Part shown: positions 1 through 8,817 of the stretch, in pieces
Layout: every line of letters begins with the position of its first letter
Numbering within the stretch: position 1 is the first letter of the stretch
Assembly: GCA_934177545.1 (NCBI GenBank)
Contig: CAKPPI010000004.1
Span: 1-44,736 of the forward strand
Direction: 5' to 3'
Origin: an uncultured Bacilli bacterium
GTDB lineage: Bacteria > Bacillota_I > Bacilli_A > RF39 > UBA660
DNA length: 44,736 bases
Translations under genes and position numbers: made by a program
The notes under the pieces: generated by a model
The model's database searches: none
Told to the model about the DNA's origin: nothing
What the model saw: only the letters and a program-made list of their open reading frames with translations

Positions 1-41
1 CCTTACGTATTTATTGTACAATACTTTTCTTAAAATTAAAA

Positions 42-73
42 GACTATTAACAAAAAATTATTTGTCAACAGTC
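42..73 (-). terminator. Rho-independent terminator after the ClpX-like gene
   Basis: Arms 42-54 and 61-73 form a 13-bp stem when read as minus-strand RNA, with two G-U pairs that would be mismatches on the plus strand. The stem is followed by a T-rich tract (TTTTAATTTT). A second hairpin (76-84 with 93-101) lies directly at the stop codon. Its T-run is on the plus-strand side, so it could stop transcription entering from the left. Confidence 0.6.
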
Positions 74-99
74 TGAGGAAAAGACTAAATACTCTTTTC

Positions 100-1719
100 C
101 TATTTTTTTACTAATCTCTTATTTTTTTCAATCAATTTATACTTAGATGAATCATCAAAAGTTTCCTTTGATACAATTACTTCACTATATTTATCTTTAT
201 TTGTAGCCACTTCATCATAAGCCATCCAAGTACTTTCTAAAGTAAGACCAGCTAACCCTCTTGCTCCATACTTTAATTGATAAGCTTTATTAGCAATAGC
301 ATCTATATAATCATCAGTAGCAGTTAATTTAACCCCTACCTTCTTAAAATGTTCTTTTTCTCTTAAAAGCGGAGACTCATCTGACTTAGTAAATACATCT
401 TTTAAATTTTCTTTACTTAAATCATTTAAATGAATAATAGTAGGAAATCTTCCCATAAATTCTTTTGGCATACCCACATCATAAAAGTCTTCAATTGTAG
501 GTTCAGCTTTTTCTTTTTCATCACTAGTCTTAAAACCAACTGCCTCTTTCCTATTATTAAACTTTTCATAAAGATCAGCAAAGGCTCCTCCTGCTAATAT
601 TATCATCTTCGAAGTATCTATATCTGTAAAACTTCCTGGTAATAATTGTTGGGGATTAGCACAGGCAGTATAAGTAGCTCCGTCTAAAAATTTTAATAAT
701 GTATTTAAAACTCCCTGTCCTGCTACATCAGACTTAGAATCTGACCCTTTCTTATCTATTTCATCAAAGTATATTATTGCATGTTCTGCCTTATCTTTAT
801 CTTTATCACATTTAACATAAAGATCCCATAAAGATCCTTCGATACTTTTTCCAGCATAGCCAGGCATAGTAAGCTGAGTTGAATCTACTATCATGAAAGG
901 TAAATGCAAGTTTTCTGCTGCTAAACTTAGTAGTTTAGTCTTTCCTACACCAGTTGAACCAGTTATTAATATACCTGGTCTATTTTTCTTTAGTTCCTCA
1001 TCAGTATCAGATATCTTTCTAGAAAGTTCTACTAGTAATCTTCTAGTTGGAGCATCTTGAGCAATTAATGTCTTTGTAATTTTTTTATATATTTTATTAA
1101 TGTCTAATAATACATCATCAGTAGTATCTTCTTTTTCTTCTAACTTTTCATTAATTAAATCTGTAATACTTTTATATTTATCTATATCTTTTTTAATACT
1201 ATCTTTTAAAAGTTTCAATTGACTAGCAGAGTAAACACCAGAAGCCACATCTTTCTCTACTAAATCAAGTTGTTCTTTTTGAGTCATACTCCTCTTAGTA
1301 TCATCATTTTCTAAAACGGTATCTGAAGGATATTCTTCCTCATTTAAATCAGTTTCTTTTTCATCTTGAAATCTAATAGTAAAGTAGCTAGGGACACCAT
1401 CAACTATTCTAACAATATAAGCATATTTTTTTATGTCATCTTCATATTTTTTAATAACATCATAGTCATCTTCCATCTCACCATAAATTTCTTGTAATTC
1501 ATCAACATTAATAGCTCTATTAAAGGCATAAGGTATTTCTGATGTTAATTGACACATATCAAGTAGTGAGCAGTATTCTTCTCCATCAATCTCATCAGTA
1601 AAGATTCCTGTCTTTTCATCATAACTACCTGTAATAGAACGCAAAACACTAAAAACAAAAGTGTTTTTTGCTATATAATGTCTTTCTAAAATCGTTGTAA
1701 CATAAAATTCTTCATCCAT
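100..1719 (-). CDS. ClpX-like AAA+ unfoldase with an atypical N-terminal domain
   Basis: The 539-residue protein has a ClpX-type AAA+ core at about residues 205-430: Walker A GSTGVGKT near 255, Walker B YFDEID near 316, and the ClpX-like stretches PGYAGKSIEG, GQGVLNTLLKFLDG and GMPKEFMGRFP. The sensor-2 motif GARGL is near 485. The tripeptide VGF near 393 sits where ClpX carries its ClpP-docking IGF loop. The first 200 residues have no zinc finger and resemble no domain I know, so this is a ClpX paralogue, not housekeeping ClpX. ATG 1719 is preferred over ATG 1785 because AAGGAGAA precedes it. It lies downstream of the 1465-residue gene, codirectional, with its own promoter. Likely role: ATP-driven unfolding of a dedicated substrate, possibly delivered to ClpP (inference). 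Confidence 0.8.
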   Translation of the reverse strand: MDEEFYVTTILERHYIAKNTFVFSVLRSITGSYDEKTGIFTDEIDGEEYCSLLDMCQLTSEIPYAFNRAINVDELQEIYGEMEDDYDVIKKYEDDIKKYAYIVRIVDGVPSYFTIRFQDEKETDLNEEEYPSDTVLENDDTKRSMTQKEQLDLVEKDVASGVYSASQLKLLKDSIKKDIDKYKSITDLINEKLEEKEDTTDDVLLDINKIYKKITKTLIAQDAPTRRLLVELSRKISDTDEELKKNRPGILITGSTGVGKTKLLSLAAENLHLPFMIVDSTQLTMPGYAGKSIEGSLWDLYVKCDKDKDKAEHAIIYFDEIDKKGSDSKSDVAGQGVLNTLLKFLDGATYTACANPQQLLPGSFTDIDTSKMIILAGGAFADLYEKFNNRKEAVGFKTSDEKEKAEPTIEDFYDVGMPKEFMGRFPTIIHLNDLSKENLKDVFTKSDESPLLREKEHFKKVGVKLTATDDYIDAIANKAYQLKYGARGLAGLTLESTWMAYDEVATNKDKYSEVIVSKETFDDSSKYKLIEKNKRLVKK

Positions 1720-1802
1720 AATAATTCTCCTTATTATAGCTAATATTATTCTCCAACCCAAATTATTCCAAAGAACTACTATCATGGTAACTCTTAGTTC
1801 TT

Positions 1803-1832
1803 ATTATAGGATAAAATATCATAAAAAATCAA
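1803..1832 (-). promoter_or_regulatory. Sigma-A promoter for the ClpX-like gene
   Basis: On the minus strand TTGATT (1832-1827) is followed by an 18-bp spacer and TATAAT (1808-1803). It lies just past the end of the upstream gene and leaves a leader of about 75 nt before ATG 1719. Confidence 0.5.
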
Positions 1833-1846
1833 TAAAAATTACCATA

Positions 1847-4800
1847 TCAATATTGTTTTGTAGTCTGATTAGTTAGTTTATGAGAATTTTTATACTCCAT
1901 TAAAGTTTCTTTCATTTTTCGGTATCCTACAGCACTCATATTATCGACAAAATTATCATGTGGAAATATTTCTTTTCTAGCCGCCATATGATTTTCCCCA
2001 AAGTCCCATATTTGGTAGGAATCTTTAAATTGATTAAAATCTTTGTCCTTAGCAGCATCTAAGAAACTATCCATAGCATCTACAAAAGAGCCACCATTTT
2101 GCAAGATCCAGTTTTCAATTCCAACTCCACCTAAGCCACCTTGACTAGGATCAGAACTAGCTTTCTTATAAGCATTTGCTTCTTTTAAAACTTGCTTAGC
2201 TAAAAGTATATTAGCAATTACATAATTATATTTTTCCTTATCTATTTTCTTTATGGTCTCTAGCCTATCTTCAATAGCCATATCTGTTGAATAATTCACT
2301 TCATCTGATTTAGTTACAAAGCTAATATCTATATCCACACTATCTTCTTCATCTAATTTAACGTCTTTAAGACGGAAATCACCAAAAGATGTTATATCGT
2401 TAGTATCTTCTTTACATAGTTTTCTTAATAAGGTTTGTTTTACTTTATCTAATTCTTCTGTCTTAGACATAATATTTCTATCTAATCGCATCATAAAATC
2501 AAAATCACCATCACCTGGTTTATTAGTACCTCTACCAGTAGAACCTGTATCTATCAGTTCCACTACTCCTGAAGATAAATCACCATCTATTTTTGTTTTT
2601 AATTCTAAGCCTACTTCTTGCATAGCCTCTTCTATTACTCTATTTATTTTTTCTCTTTTCTTTGCTGTTAATTCATTATTAGCTTCTATTTCATCTTTTA
2701 TTTCTTCTACTTCACTAATTACCAAATTATCTGAAAAATTATAATCATTTTCTTTATAGTGAGATAAACCACTCATTTTATTTCTTAATGCCTTATAATC
2801 ATCATAAGTAAAGACAGTCCTACCATCCATATCTCTAACTGGCACATAACCCCCATTACTCATAGCTATTATAAGTCCTACCCTTTTGTCATAATTTTCT
2901 AACATCAGGCTTGTTATTTTAGTACTTGGAAACCCTACTTCAATTCCATAATGATCTTTTCCTAAAACCCCAGTCTTAAAGACTTCTATTTTAGTCATAT
3001 CATTTGTTATATTTTTTTCCCCATCATCATCCCTTGTTATTATAAAATCATTATCCGGTTTTATAGCCACGTAAATTGGACCATAAAAAGAAGCTTCTGT
3101 CCTATTTATTTTTTCTTTTATTGTTCCTTCATTATCCAAAATTATTGAAATATCCGTATCAAGTGGAGTCAAGTCACTGTCAGAATCAGCTCCTAAAAAT
3201 TCTCTTGCTCTACACCCGCTTTCTAATATACTAGGTAGATAGGTTATATCTCCGATTCCTTTAATGAAATCTCCCTTATCTAAAGTCATATCATGTTCTG
3301 ATGCTTGTATATTTCTAAATTGAGCTTGTTGAAATTTTGATTCTATAAAATCTTTTGCCTCTTTCATGGTATCTATCCCAGCATGACCACAAAACATTCT
3401 AACTACTCTATCAGCTATATTATAATCACTACTTCCATTTGGTGATAATTTAGTTACTAACTCATCTATTTTCTCAACTCCATTCTTATCACTAGCAAAT
3501 GGCTCTTTCTTACCTTTCATACTATTGTTATAAAGTGTTTCTAAGTGTTTACTAAATAAGTTCATTGTCTTCTTATCTTCTTCACTTAATGAATCATAAC
3601 TTTTCTTTCCACTTACTATTTCCTTATATAAATTAGAACCAACTTCTATATTATCAAGATAGTCATTTACAGATCTATTATTAGAAGCAAGGGTTGTTCT
3701 AATCAAATTAGAAAAAATTGTAAATTGTCTTCCCATAGTAGATTTATGTTTTAAAATAGGGGAAATTCTATCACTATCAAAGTTAAAGTCACTTAAATCA
3801 GGATGTAATATTTCAAAACAAGAATATATTTTTCCAACGGTTGGTAGATTATTTTTAATAAACACCTCTTCCATCTTATCAAGTTTTTCTAACGAATTAG
3901 GTAGATTTACTATTTGTCTTGCAATTTCTTTCTTTAAGTTATACATTTCACTAGAATTAGAATACGATAAACGTTCTAAAACATTTATAACAGTTTTTAT
4001 TTTATCATCTTCTAGATTCAAATCATTCTCACTACAGTATTCTTTGAAAACGTCTCGTAAATTTTGATCAGTTATTTTTTGATATTCTGCTATTACCTTT
4101 AGTCTACTATAGTTAGCCTTATCATTATTTGCAAATAATGGAATAGCCCAGTAATAATCCTTGCCAAAAGCACAAGCTATATTAGTATCTTTAAAGTAAT
4201 CAAATAAACTAATATCATTATCAAAATCCTCTAGAGTAAACTCTCTATTATAGAACTTATCTTTAATTTCTTTAGGGACTTTATCATCTATAAATAAACT
4301 AGGATACTTTTTCTTAAAACTTTCTGGCATATCAATACTATAATCAACTATACCATCCACCAAACTTTCAAATATTTGTTTATTAATACCATCTACTAGT
4401 TCTTCGCTACTTAAATTCCCATCTATATTTGAAAAATTAATTTCCTCCAAATAATCTAAATAAGTTACTATTAGTTTGTATCCTTCTTCTCTTCCAAGTA
4501 CAGTTTCAATACTATCTACTAAATTTGATGTCCTTACATCAAAAAAGAAACGTAATGGTTTATTGCTAGCATGAATATATTCTAAACATTCTAAGTTTTG
4601 CTTTATAAAATCACTATTTATACTATTTTTATAAAATGCTTTTCTTAATGGTTCTGGGGCATCAAAATCTATAAATATATCAGGATACTTCTCTCTAAAG
4701 TCACCAGTAATATAATCATATTCAATTAAAGGTTTTTTTCCTCTCCCATAACAGTTTAATTTTTCAGCCATTTTGTTTTGAAACTCTTCATAAGAATCAA

Positions 4801-6244
4801 AAAAATCAAGTGTTTCAAATATATCTAAAGCATCAATTCCATTATGAGTAAAAAGACTAGTTTCTTTTTCAAAACGTCTTATAAAGATAACGTTCTCTAG
4901 CAAATATCGTTGTCTCTTATTTAAAATCAACGTACTAGTATCATAAGTAAGTAATTCATTAATGTCGTCATAATTAGAAACTATCTTATCAATGTGTAAT
5001 GATTTTAACCAAGTAGGAAACTCATAATTAGTAGCTACATCTATATTATTTTCTCTTGCATACCTTCTAATATAGTAGTCTTTAAGAGCTTCGCCAAAAC
5101 GAAAAAGTAAATTCTCTTCATCATACAAAACCAAACCTGAAGATAAATCTAAAGTAAAAATTTCAAATGCTTCCTTGTTTTCAAAGAAATAGTCAAGTGC
5201 TTCAGGATATCTTTCTAGAATCTTCTGAAAATTGTCAGTTCCTAGTTTTCTGCAAAATTTGTCAAATGGAGCAGTTTTATTCATAAAAAATCCAATAGGA
5301 ATTGTTCTAAATTTCTCAAAGTTATCTTTAACATCCTGATAAGTTAAATTTCTATTAAAATATCTATTTTTAACATCTGATGGTATAGCAATATTTTTTA
5401 AAAATAAATCTTTATTTTGTTCCACAAAATCAATAGGATAATCTTTTTCATCTAATATCTTATCAAAAGCAGGATTATATAATTCTATAATATTTTTTCT
5501 TATTTCATTATAAACTACTGTTTTAATTTCAATTGAAGTTCCAGTTTCTAAAATCTTTTTATCTTTATCTTCCATAAAATCTTTATCAATATATCCAATA
5601 GAAATTAATTCTGTTATATTTTTATATACATTAATATCCTGTTTATATAAATCTATACTTTTTTTAATTCCCAATAATCGAATTAGCCTGTTATCTCCAA
5701 TATTAAATCTATATTTTAAAACCAACTCATTTAATTGTTCTTCTGATAAATCATCAAGATCTTTTATTGAGATATTATCACTATAAAACTTATCCTTAAT
5801 ATCTTGAGAGAAATCATTTAATAAAAATAAATTACTATTTTCTTCTATTGTTTTCTCATCAAAGAATGTATCATTATAACCATACAAATCATCTATATTT
5901 TTAACACTACAACCTCTAAAATTATATACTTCTTTCTCAGCGATAAAAACATCTAATATTGAAAAATCAAAATTAGCTTTAGTTTTGGAAAAGTCAGCTG
6001 GATACCTATCAGATGATACTAGCATTACATCTTCCCATTCTTCGAACGGTATGTCACTTAAGTCATAAGAAAGTAACCCACTCTGCAATCCAGATAATTC
6101 TTCTAGGCTTTTTTTAACAAAATCTTCTTCATTATAATTACCATTTTCCTTTAGAGATTGTTCCTCTTCTTCTAATCTACTTAGTAACTGTTGTTGCCCT
6201 TCTTTATATTTTCTAAATTCTTCTAAACTTAATTTTTCTAGCAT
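1847..6244 (-). CDS. 1465-residue multidomain protein with C-terminal nucleotidyltransferase
   Basis: Unrecognised as a whole. Residues about 1195-1440 carry a polymerase-beta-type nucleotidyltransferase: GSTGRGT near 1234, the acidic pair in DFDF near 1247, a third acidic position in VDIDISF near 1304, and GVGIENWILQNGGSF near 1370, which resembles the helical domain of archaeal CCA-adding and OAS-like enzymes. All three carboxylates seem present. Residues about 970-1140 (from KGIGDITYLPSILESG) look like a separate globular domain, perhaps ADP-ribosyltransferase-like, which is speculative. The N-terminal 900 residues contain diverged modules of roughly 45-55 residues built on FI..P..IK.KFYNR.LT..D. 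No signal peptide or membrane segment is seen. ATG 6244, not GTG 6259, is the start because GAGGAAG lies 6 nt upstream and overlaps the GTG. Substrate unknown. Confidence 0.7.
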   Translation of the reverse strand: MLEKLSLEEFRKYKEGQQQLLSRLEEEEQSLKENGNYNEEDFVKKSLEELSGLQSGLLSYDLSDIPFEEWEDVMLVSSDRYPADFSKTKANFDFSILDVFIAEKEVYNFRGCSVKNIDDLYGYNDTFFDEKTIEENSNLFLLNDFSQDIKDKFYSDNISIKDLDDLSEEQLNELVLKYRFNIGDNRLIRLLGIKKSIDLYKQDINVYKNITELISIGYIDKDFMEDKDKKILETGTSIEIKTVVYNEIRKNIIELYNPAFDKILDEKDYPIDFVEQNKDLFLKNIAIPSDVKNRYFNRNLTYQDVKDNFEKFRTIPIGFFMNKTAPFDKFCRKLGTDNFQKILERYPEALDYFFENKEAFEIFTLDLSSGLVLYDEENLLFRFGEALKDYYIRRYARENNIDVATNYEFPTWLKSLHIDKIVSNYDDINELLTYDTSTLILNKRQRYLLENVIFIRRFEKETSLFTHNGIDALDIFETLDFFDSYEEFQNKMAEKLNCYGRGKKPLIEYDYITGDFREKYPDIFIDFDAPEPLRKAFYKNSINSDFIKQNLECLEYIHASNKPLRFFFDVRTSNLVDSIETVLGREEGYKLIVTYLDYLEEINFSNIDGNLSSEELVDGINKQIFESLVDGIVDYSIDMPESFKKKYPSLFIDDKVPKEIKDKFYNREFTLEDFDNDISLFDYFKDTNIACAFGKDYYWAIPLFANNDKANYSRLKVIAEYQKITDQNLRDVFKEYCSENDLNLEDDKIKTVINVLERLSYSNSSEMYNLKKEIARQIVNLPNSLEKLDKMEEVFIKNNLPTVGKIYSCFEILHPDLSDFNFDSDRISPILKHKSTMGRQFTIFSNLIRTTLASNNRSVNDYLDNIEVGSNLYKEIVSGKKSYDSLSEEDKKTMNLFSKHLETLYNNSMKGKKEPFASDKNGVEKIDELVTKLSPNGSSDYNIADRVVRMFCGHAGIDTMKEAKDFIESKFQQAQFRNIQASEHDMTLDKGDFIKGIGDITYLPSILESGCRAREFLGADSDSDLTPLDTDISIILDNEGTIKEKINRTEASFYGPIYVAIKPDNDFIITRDDDGEKNITNDMTKIEVFKTGVLGKDHYGIEVGFPSTKITSLMLENYDKRVGLIIAMSNGGYVPVRDMDGRTVFTYDDYKALRNKMSGLSHYKENDYNFSDNLVISEVEEIKDEIEANNELTAKKREKINRVIEEAMQEVGLELKTKIDGDLSSGVVELIDTGSTGRGTNKPGDGDFDFMMRLDRNIMSKTEELDKVKQTLLRKLCKEDTNDITSFGDFRLKDVKLDEEDSVDIDISFVTKSDEVNYSTDMAIEDRLETIKKIDKEKYNYVIANILLAKQVLKEANAYKKASSDPSQGGLGGVGIENWILQNGGSFVDAMDSFLDAAKDKDFNQFKDSYQIWDFGENHMAARKEIFPHDNFVDNMSAVGYRKMKETLMEYKNSHKLTNQTTKQY

Positions 6245-6387
6245 AATATACTTCCTCACTTATCTTCTATTGATAGTATATCATATAGATGACTAATTTG
6301 GCATAAAATAGCAATATAGGTAACTACCTACACAAATAGAAATTACTAGAATACCTTATATTAGATAATAGATAAGAGGTGGATAAA

Positions 6388-6792
6388 ATGAATACAAAGG
6401 AAAACTGTTGCTTTTCTAAATTATTAAAAGTAATTGATATTTTACAGAAAAACTCTTGTGGAGAACTTTGTAATGATGAATCATGTACTAGACCATTCTT
6501 AGGAGGAAGTCCTACTATCATTTGTTATAATACTAGACCGGTAACATTTTATACAGCAAGTGGAAATATCTTCACAGCTAACTATCAAGTAGCAGGTAAT
6601 AATAAAACATCAAGTGTCTTTAGAGTAGAAAGTGTAGATGGCTGTTGTGTAAAATGTAGAATACTAGAACCTAACCCTGATCAAAGTGATTTAACAAGAA
6701 GTTATCTTGCAACTAATCAATTTATAACTATTAATTTAAACTGTATTTGTGTCATTAGCTGTCTTGCTGATATTATCATTGATAGTTTATAA
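6388..6792 (+). CDS. CotZ/CotY/ExsY-family spore coat protein, copy 1
   Basis: A 134-residue cysteine-rich protein of the spore-coat Z family. The stretches YNTRPV, SSVFRVE, GCCVKCRIL and the C-terminal LNCICVISCLAD match the layout of B. subtilis CotY/CotZ (SIFFRVE, DCCATLSILRP, LGCFCAIQCL). Such proteins form disulfide-linked two-dimensional lattices in the outer spore crust or exosporium. The start is ATG 6388, since AGAGGTGG (6375-6382) is the ribosome-binding site and covers an in-frame GTG at 6379. It lies 17 bp before a paralogue, so the two probably share a transcript. Expression late in the mother cell is expected from the family; I could not fix a promoter. Confidence 0.85.
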   Translation: MNTKENCCFSKLLKVIDILQKNSCGELCNDESCTRPFLGGSPTIICYNTRPVTFYTASGNIFTANYQVAGNNKTSSVFRVESVDGCCVKCRILEPNPDQSDLTRSYLATNQFITINLNCICVISCLADIIIDSL

Positions 6793-6809
6793 AAGAAAGG
6801 AAAGATATT

Positions 6810-7223
6810 ATGTGTTTTAGTCAAGATGATTCTAAAAGAAACTGCTTAACAAATATATTAGACACTATTCTTTGCCTACAAGAAAAAAAAGATTCTTGTT
6901 GTGAGGAAGGTGGTTGTGATAAACCATATTTAGGTCCTACACCAAATCTTGTTTGTTATAACACAAGACCTATCAACTTCTATAATTGTATGAGTGGAAC
7001 ACTTTGGACTTTTCCTTATACTTTAGGAGAAACAAGTAATACATCAAGTGTCTTTAGAATTGAAAATATGGAAGATAATTGTTGTACTTGTAGAGTTCTT
7101 GCACCTAATCCTGTAACTAATAGTGAAGAACCTTACCTAAGTACTAATTCCTTTTTTACAATTAATCTAGATTGTGTTTCAGCAATAAAATGTTTAGCAG
7201 ATACTTTTGTAAGTGGAGTTTAA
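6810..7223 (+). CDS. CotZ/CotY/ExsY-family spore coat protein, copy 2
   Basis: A 137-residue cysteine-rich paralogue of the preceding gene. It shares CYNTRP, a central aromatic/glycine stretch, TSSVFR, a CC..CR motif, and the ending LDCVSAIKCLAD. Copy 2 has its own CC pair near residue 30 (DSCCEEGGC). An AAAGGAAAG ribosome-binding site precedes the ATG. The stop codon runs directly into a bidirectional terminator. Paired CotZ-type genes are common in spore formers, where the two products co-assemble in the crust; that role here is inferred from the family. Confidence 0.85.
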   Translation: MCFSQDDSKRNCLTNILDTILCLQEKKDSCCEEGGCDKPYLGPTPNLVCYNTRPINFYNCMSGTLWTFPYTLGETSNTSSVFRIENMEDNCCTCRVLAPNPVTNSEEPYLSTNSFFTINLDCVSAIKCLADTFVSGV

Positions 7224-7256
7224 AAAAGGGTTCATCATGATTGATGAGCCTTTTTT
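7222..7256. terminator. Bidirectional terminator between coat gene and convergent neighbour
   Basis: A hairpin with arms around 7229-7237 and 7242-7250 (one G-U pair) is flanked by an A-run on the left and a T-run on the right, so it can end transcription from both sides. It overlaps the stop codons of both convergent genes. Confidence 0.75.
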
Positions 7257-7570
7257 ATTTGAAATGATGTAATTGTTGATATGGGGATAACTTCATTATC
7301 TAGTGTTATAATACTACTATTTGTTCTAGCAGCTAGAAAAGTATTAACTGTTTTACCAGCAAATGAAATAGTAACTGGTATATTAAAAGGATAGCCTCTA
7401 GTTTTAAAGATAGAGTTGATTTTATCTTCAATACTTACTTGTTCTTCCCTCTCTTCTTCTTTAACAACTTGCTTTTTAACTACTTTATTAACACTAGATG
7501 ATTTATAATAACTAGTATTATTGCTAGAGATATTATTACTCACTTTAAAAATCGGTGGTAAATTCTTCAT
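7235..7570 (-). CDS. Small protein of unknown function beside coat genes
   Basis: A 111-residue protein. The first 50 residues are polar and low-complexity (Asn/Ser-rich, then Lys/Glu-rich). Residues about 52-110 look like a compact beta-rich module with NIPVTISFAG, NSSIITLDNEVIPI and a final IKK, perhaps a small beta-barrel. I do not recognise the family. AGGAGG precedes the ATG. Convergence with two coat genes makes a spore-coat role possible, but this is context only. The stop codon is TGA, which excludes the mycoplasma code. Confidence 0.5.
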   Translation of the reverse strand: MKNLPPIFKVSNNISSNNTSYYKSSSVNKVVKKQVVKEEEREEQVSIEDKINSIFKTRGYPFNIPVTISFAGKTVNTFLAARTNSSIITLDNEVIPISTITSFQIKKAHQS

Positions 7571-7658
7571 ATCTAGTAACCTCCTAATTAATTTTATGTT
7601 TTTCTTAATAAAATTTGCTAATATTTGATATAATAATAATGGCTTGTGAGGTGGATAT

Positions 7659-8810
7659 ATGTTTAAGAAAAATAAAATAGATTATAGTATATTAGGATTT
7701 GTTTTAATCTTTTTCCTAATTAGTGTGGTTACTATTAATAGTGCCCTTACTTATTTACCAAGTGATGTTGGTAATTTAGCTTTAAAACAAGTTATTTGGT
7801 ATGGAGTTGGTTTATTACTCGTCTTTATAATTTTTAAGGTTAAGAATGAGTACTTATATAGAAATGCTTGGTTTTTTTATATTCTGTGTAATTTACTACT
7901 TTTGTGTCTTTTGTTATTTGCCCCGGCTATTAATAATAGTAAATGTTGGTTTATTATCCCGAAGATTGGTAGTTTCCAACCTAGTGAGTTTACCAAGATA
8001 AGTTTAATGTTAGTCCTCGGTACTATGATTAATAACTTTAGATTAGATTATGAAGAGCCTAGTATAAAGGAAGAGTTTATGTTCTTATTAAAGACTTTTA
8101 TAGTAGTATTAATACCTAGTATTTTAACCTTTCTAGAGCCTGATACAGGAGTTGTTATTATCTACTTTATAATTTATATTTCTATGTTATTTGCATCAGG
8201 TATTAGATTAAGATGGTTTATTATTCTAGGAGGAATTATTCTTTTAGCAATAGGGTTAGTCTTAGGTTGTTACTTTACTAGTGAAAAGTTATTTGTCTCT
8301 ATCTTTGGTAATAATTTATACTACCGATTTGAAAGAGTTTTTAACTGGAAAAGTGGTAGTGGTCTACAACTTGAAAATGCACTTGCTGCTATTGGTTCTG
8401 CTGGGGTATTTGGTCACGGTTATAATAAGACTCCTATTTATTTCCCAGAGTCTGGTACTGATTTTATCTTTGCTGTTTTTGCTAGTAATTTTGGACTCTT
8501 AGGTTGTTTTTTATTTCTATTATTATTATTACTATTTGATGGAAAACTATTCTTTATTGCTATTAAAAAGATTCCTTTAACAGATAAATTCGTCTTAGCA
8601 GGAATAATTGGTATGCTTATCTTTCAACAAATACAAAATATTGGTATGACTATTGGTCTTTTACCAATTACCGGTATTACTCTTCCTTTTATTAGTTATG
8701 GTGGTAGTAGTTTATTATCTTATATGATTTTAATTGGAATCATTCTAAATATTAGAGAAGAACATTCTAATTATCAATATAGTTACAAGAAAAAAGGATT
8801 GTTTGGTTAA
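7659..8810 (+). CDS. RodA/FtsW/SpoVE-family (SEDS) peptidoglycan polymerase
   Basis: A 383-residue polytopic membrane protein with about ten hydrophobic segments. Family signatures are FQPSEFTK near residue 110, LEPDTG near 160, SGTDFIFAVFA near 265 and the C-terminal GLLPITGITLPFISYGGSS. SEDS proteins polymerise glycan strands from lipid II with a partner transpeptidase. RodA (elongation), FtsW (division) and SpoVE (spore cortex) are hard to separate by sequence; the flanking coat genes allow a sporulation role but do not prove one. The usual acidic pair after TDFIFAV is replaced by AS. GAGGTGG precedes the ATG. A TATAAT at 7629-7634 is a plausible -10 without a good -35. Confidence 0.88.
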   Translation: MFKKNKIDYSILGFVLIFFLISVVTINSALTYLPSDVGNLALKQVIWYGVGLLLVFIIFKVKNEYLYRNAWFFYILCNLLLLCLLLFAPAINNSKCWFIIPKIGSFQPSEFTKISLMLVLGTMINNFRLDYEEPSIKEEFMFLLKTFIVVLIPSILTFLEPDTGVVIIYFIIYISMLFASGIRLRWFIILGGIILLAIGLVLGCYFTSEKLFVSIFGNNLYYRFERVFNWKSGSGLQLENALAAIGSAGVFGHGYNKTPIYFPESGTDFIFAVFASNFGLLGCFLFLLLLLLFDGKLFFIAIKKIPLTDKFVLAGIIGMLIFQQIQNIGMTIGLLPITGITLPFISYGGSSLLSYMILIGIILNIREEHSNYQYSYKKKGLFG

Positions 8811-8817
8811 TCCTTTT
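8792..8817. terminator. Bidirectional terminator overlapping two stop codons
   Basis: AAAAGGATT (8792-8800) pairs with AATCCTTTT (8809-8817), giving A-run and T-run flanks for both directions. It serves the SEDS gene and the convergent glycosyltransferase gene. Confidence 0.65.

Noticed and set aside
12..23. 12-bp palindrome TATTGTACAATA
   Set aside because: A single short palindrome at the window edge with no partner or adjacent gene start; chance is likely.
1847..6244. CBASS-like anti-phage system built on the nucleotidyltransferase and the AAA+ protein
   Set aside because: There is no recognisable nucleotide-activated effector, HORMA, TRIP13 or Cap2/Cap3 gene next to it, and the AAA+ protein is ClpX-like rather than TRIP13-like.
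6302..6310. CATAAAATA, a perfect sigma-K type -10 upstream of the coat genes
   Set aside because: No AC-type -35 occurs 15-17 bp upstream, and such A/T strings are frequent in this sequence, so it is not called as a promoter.
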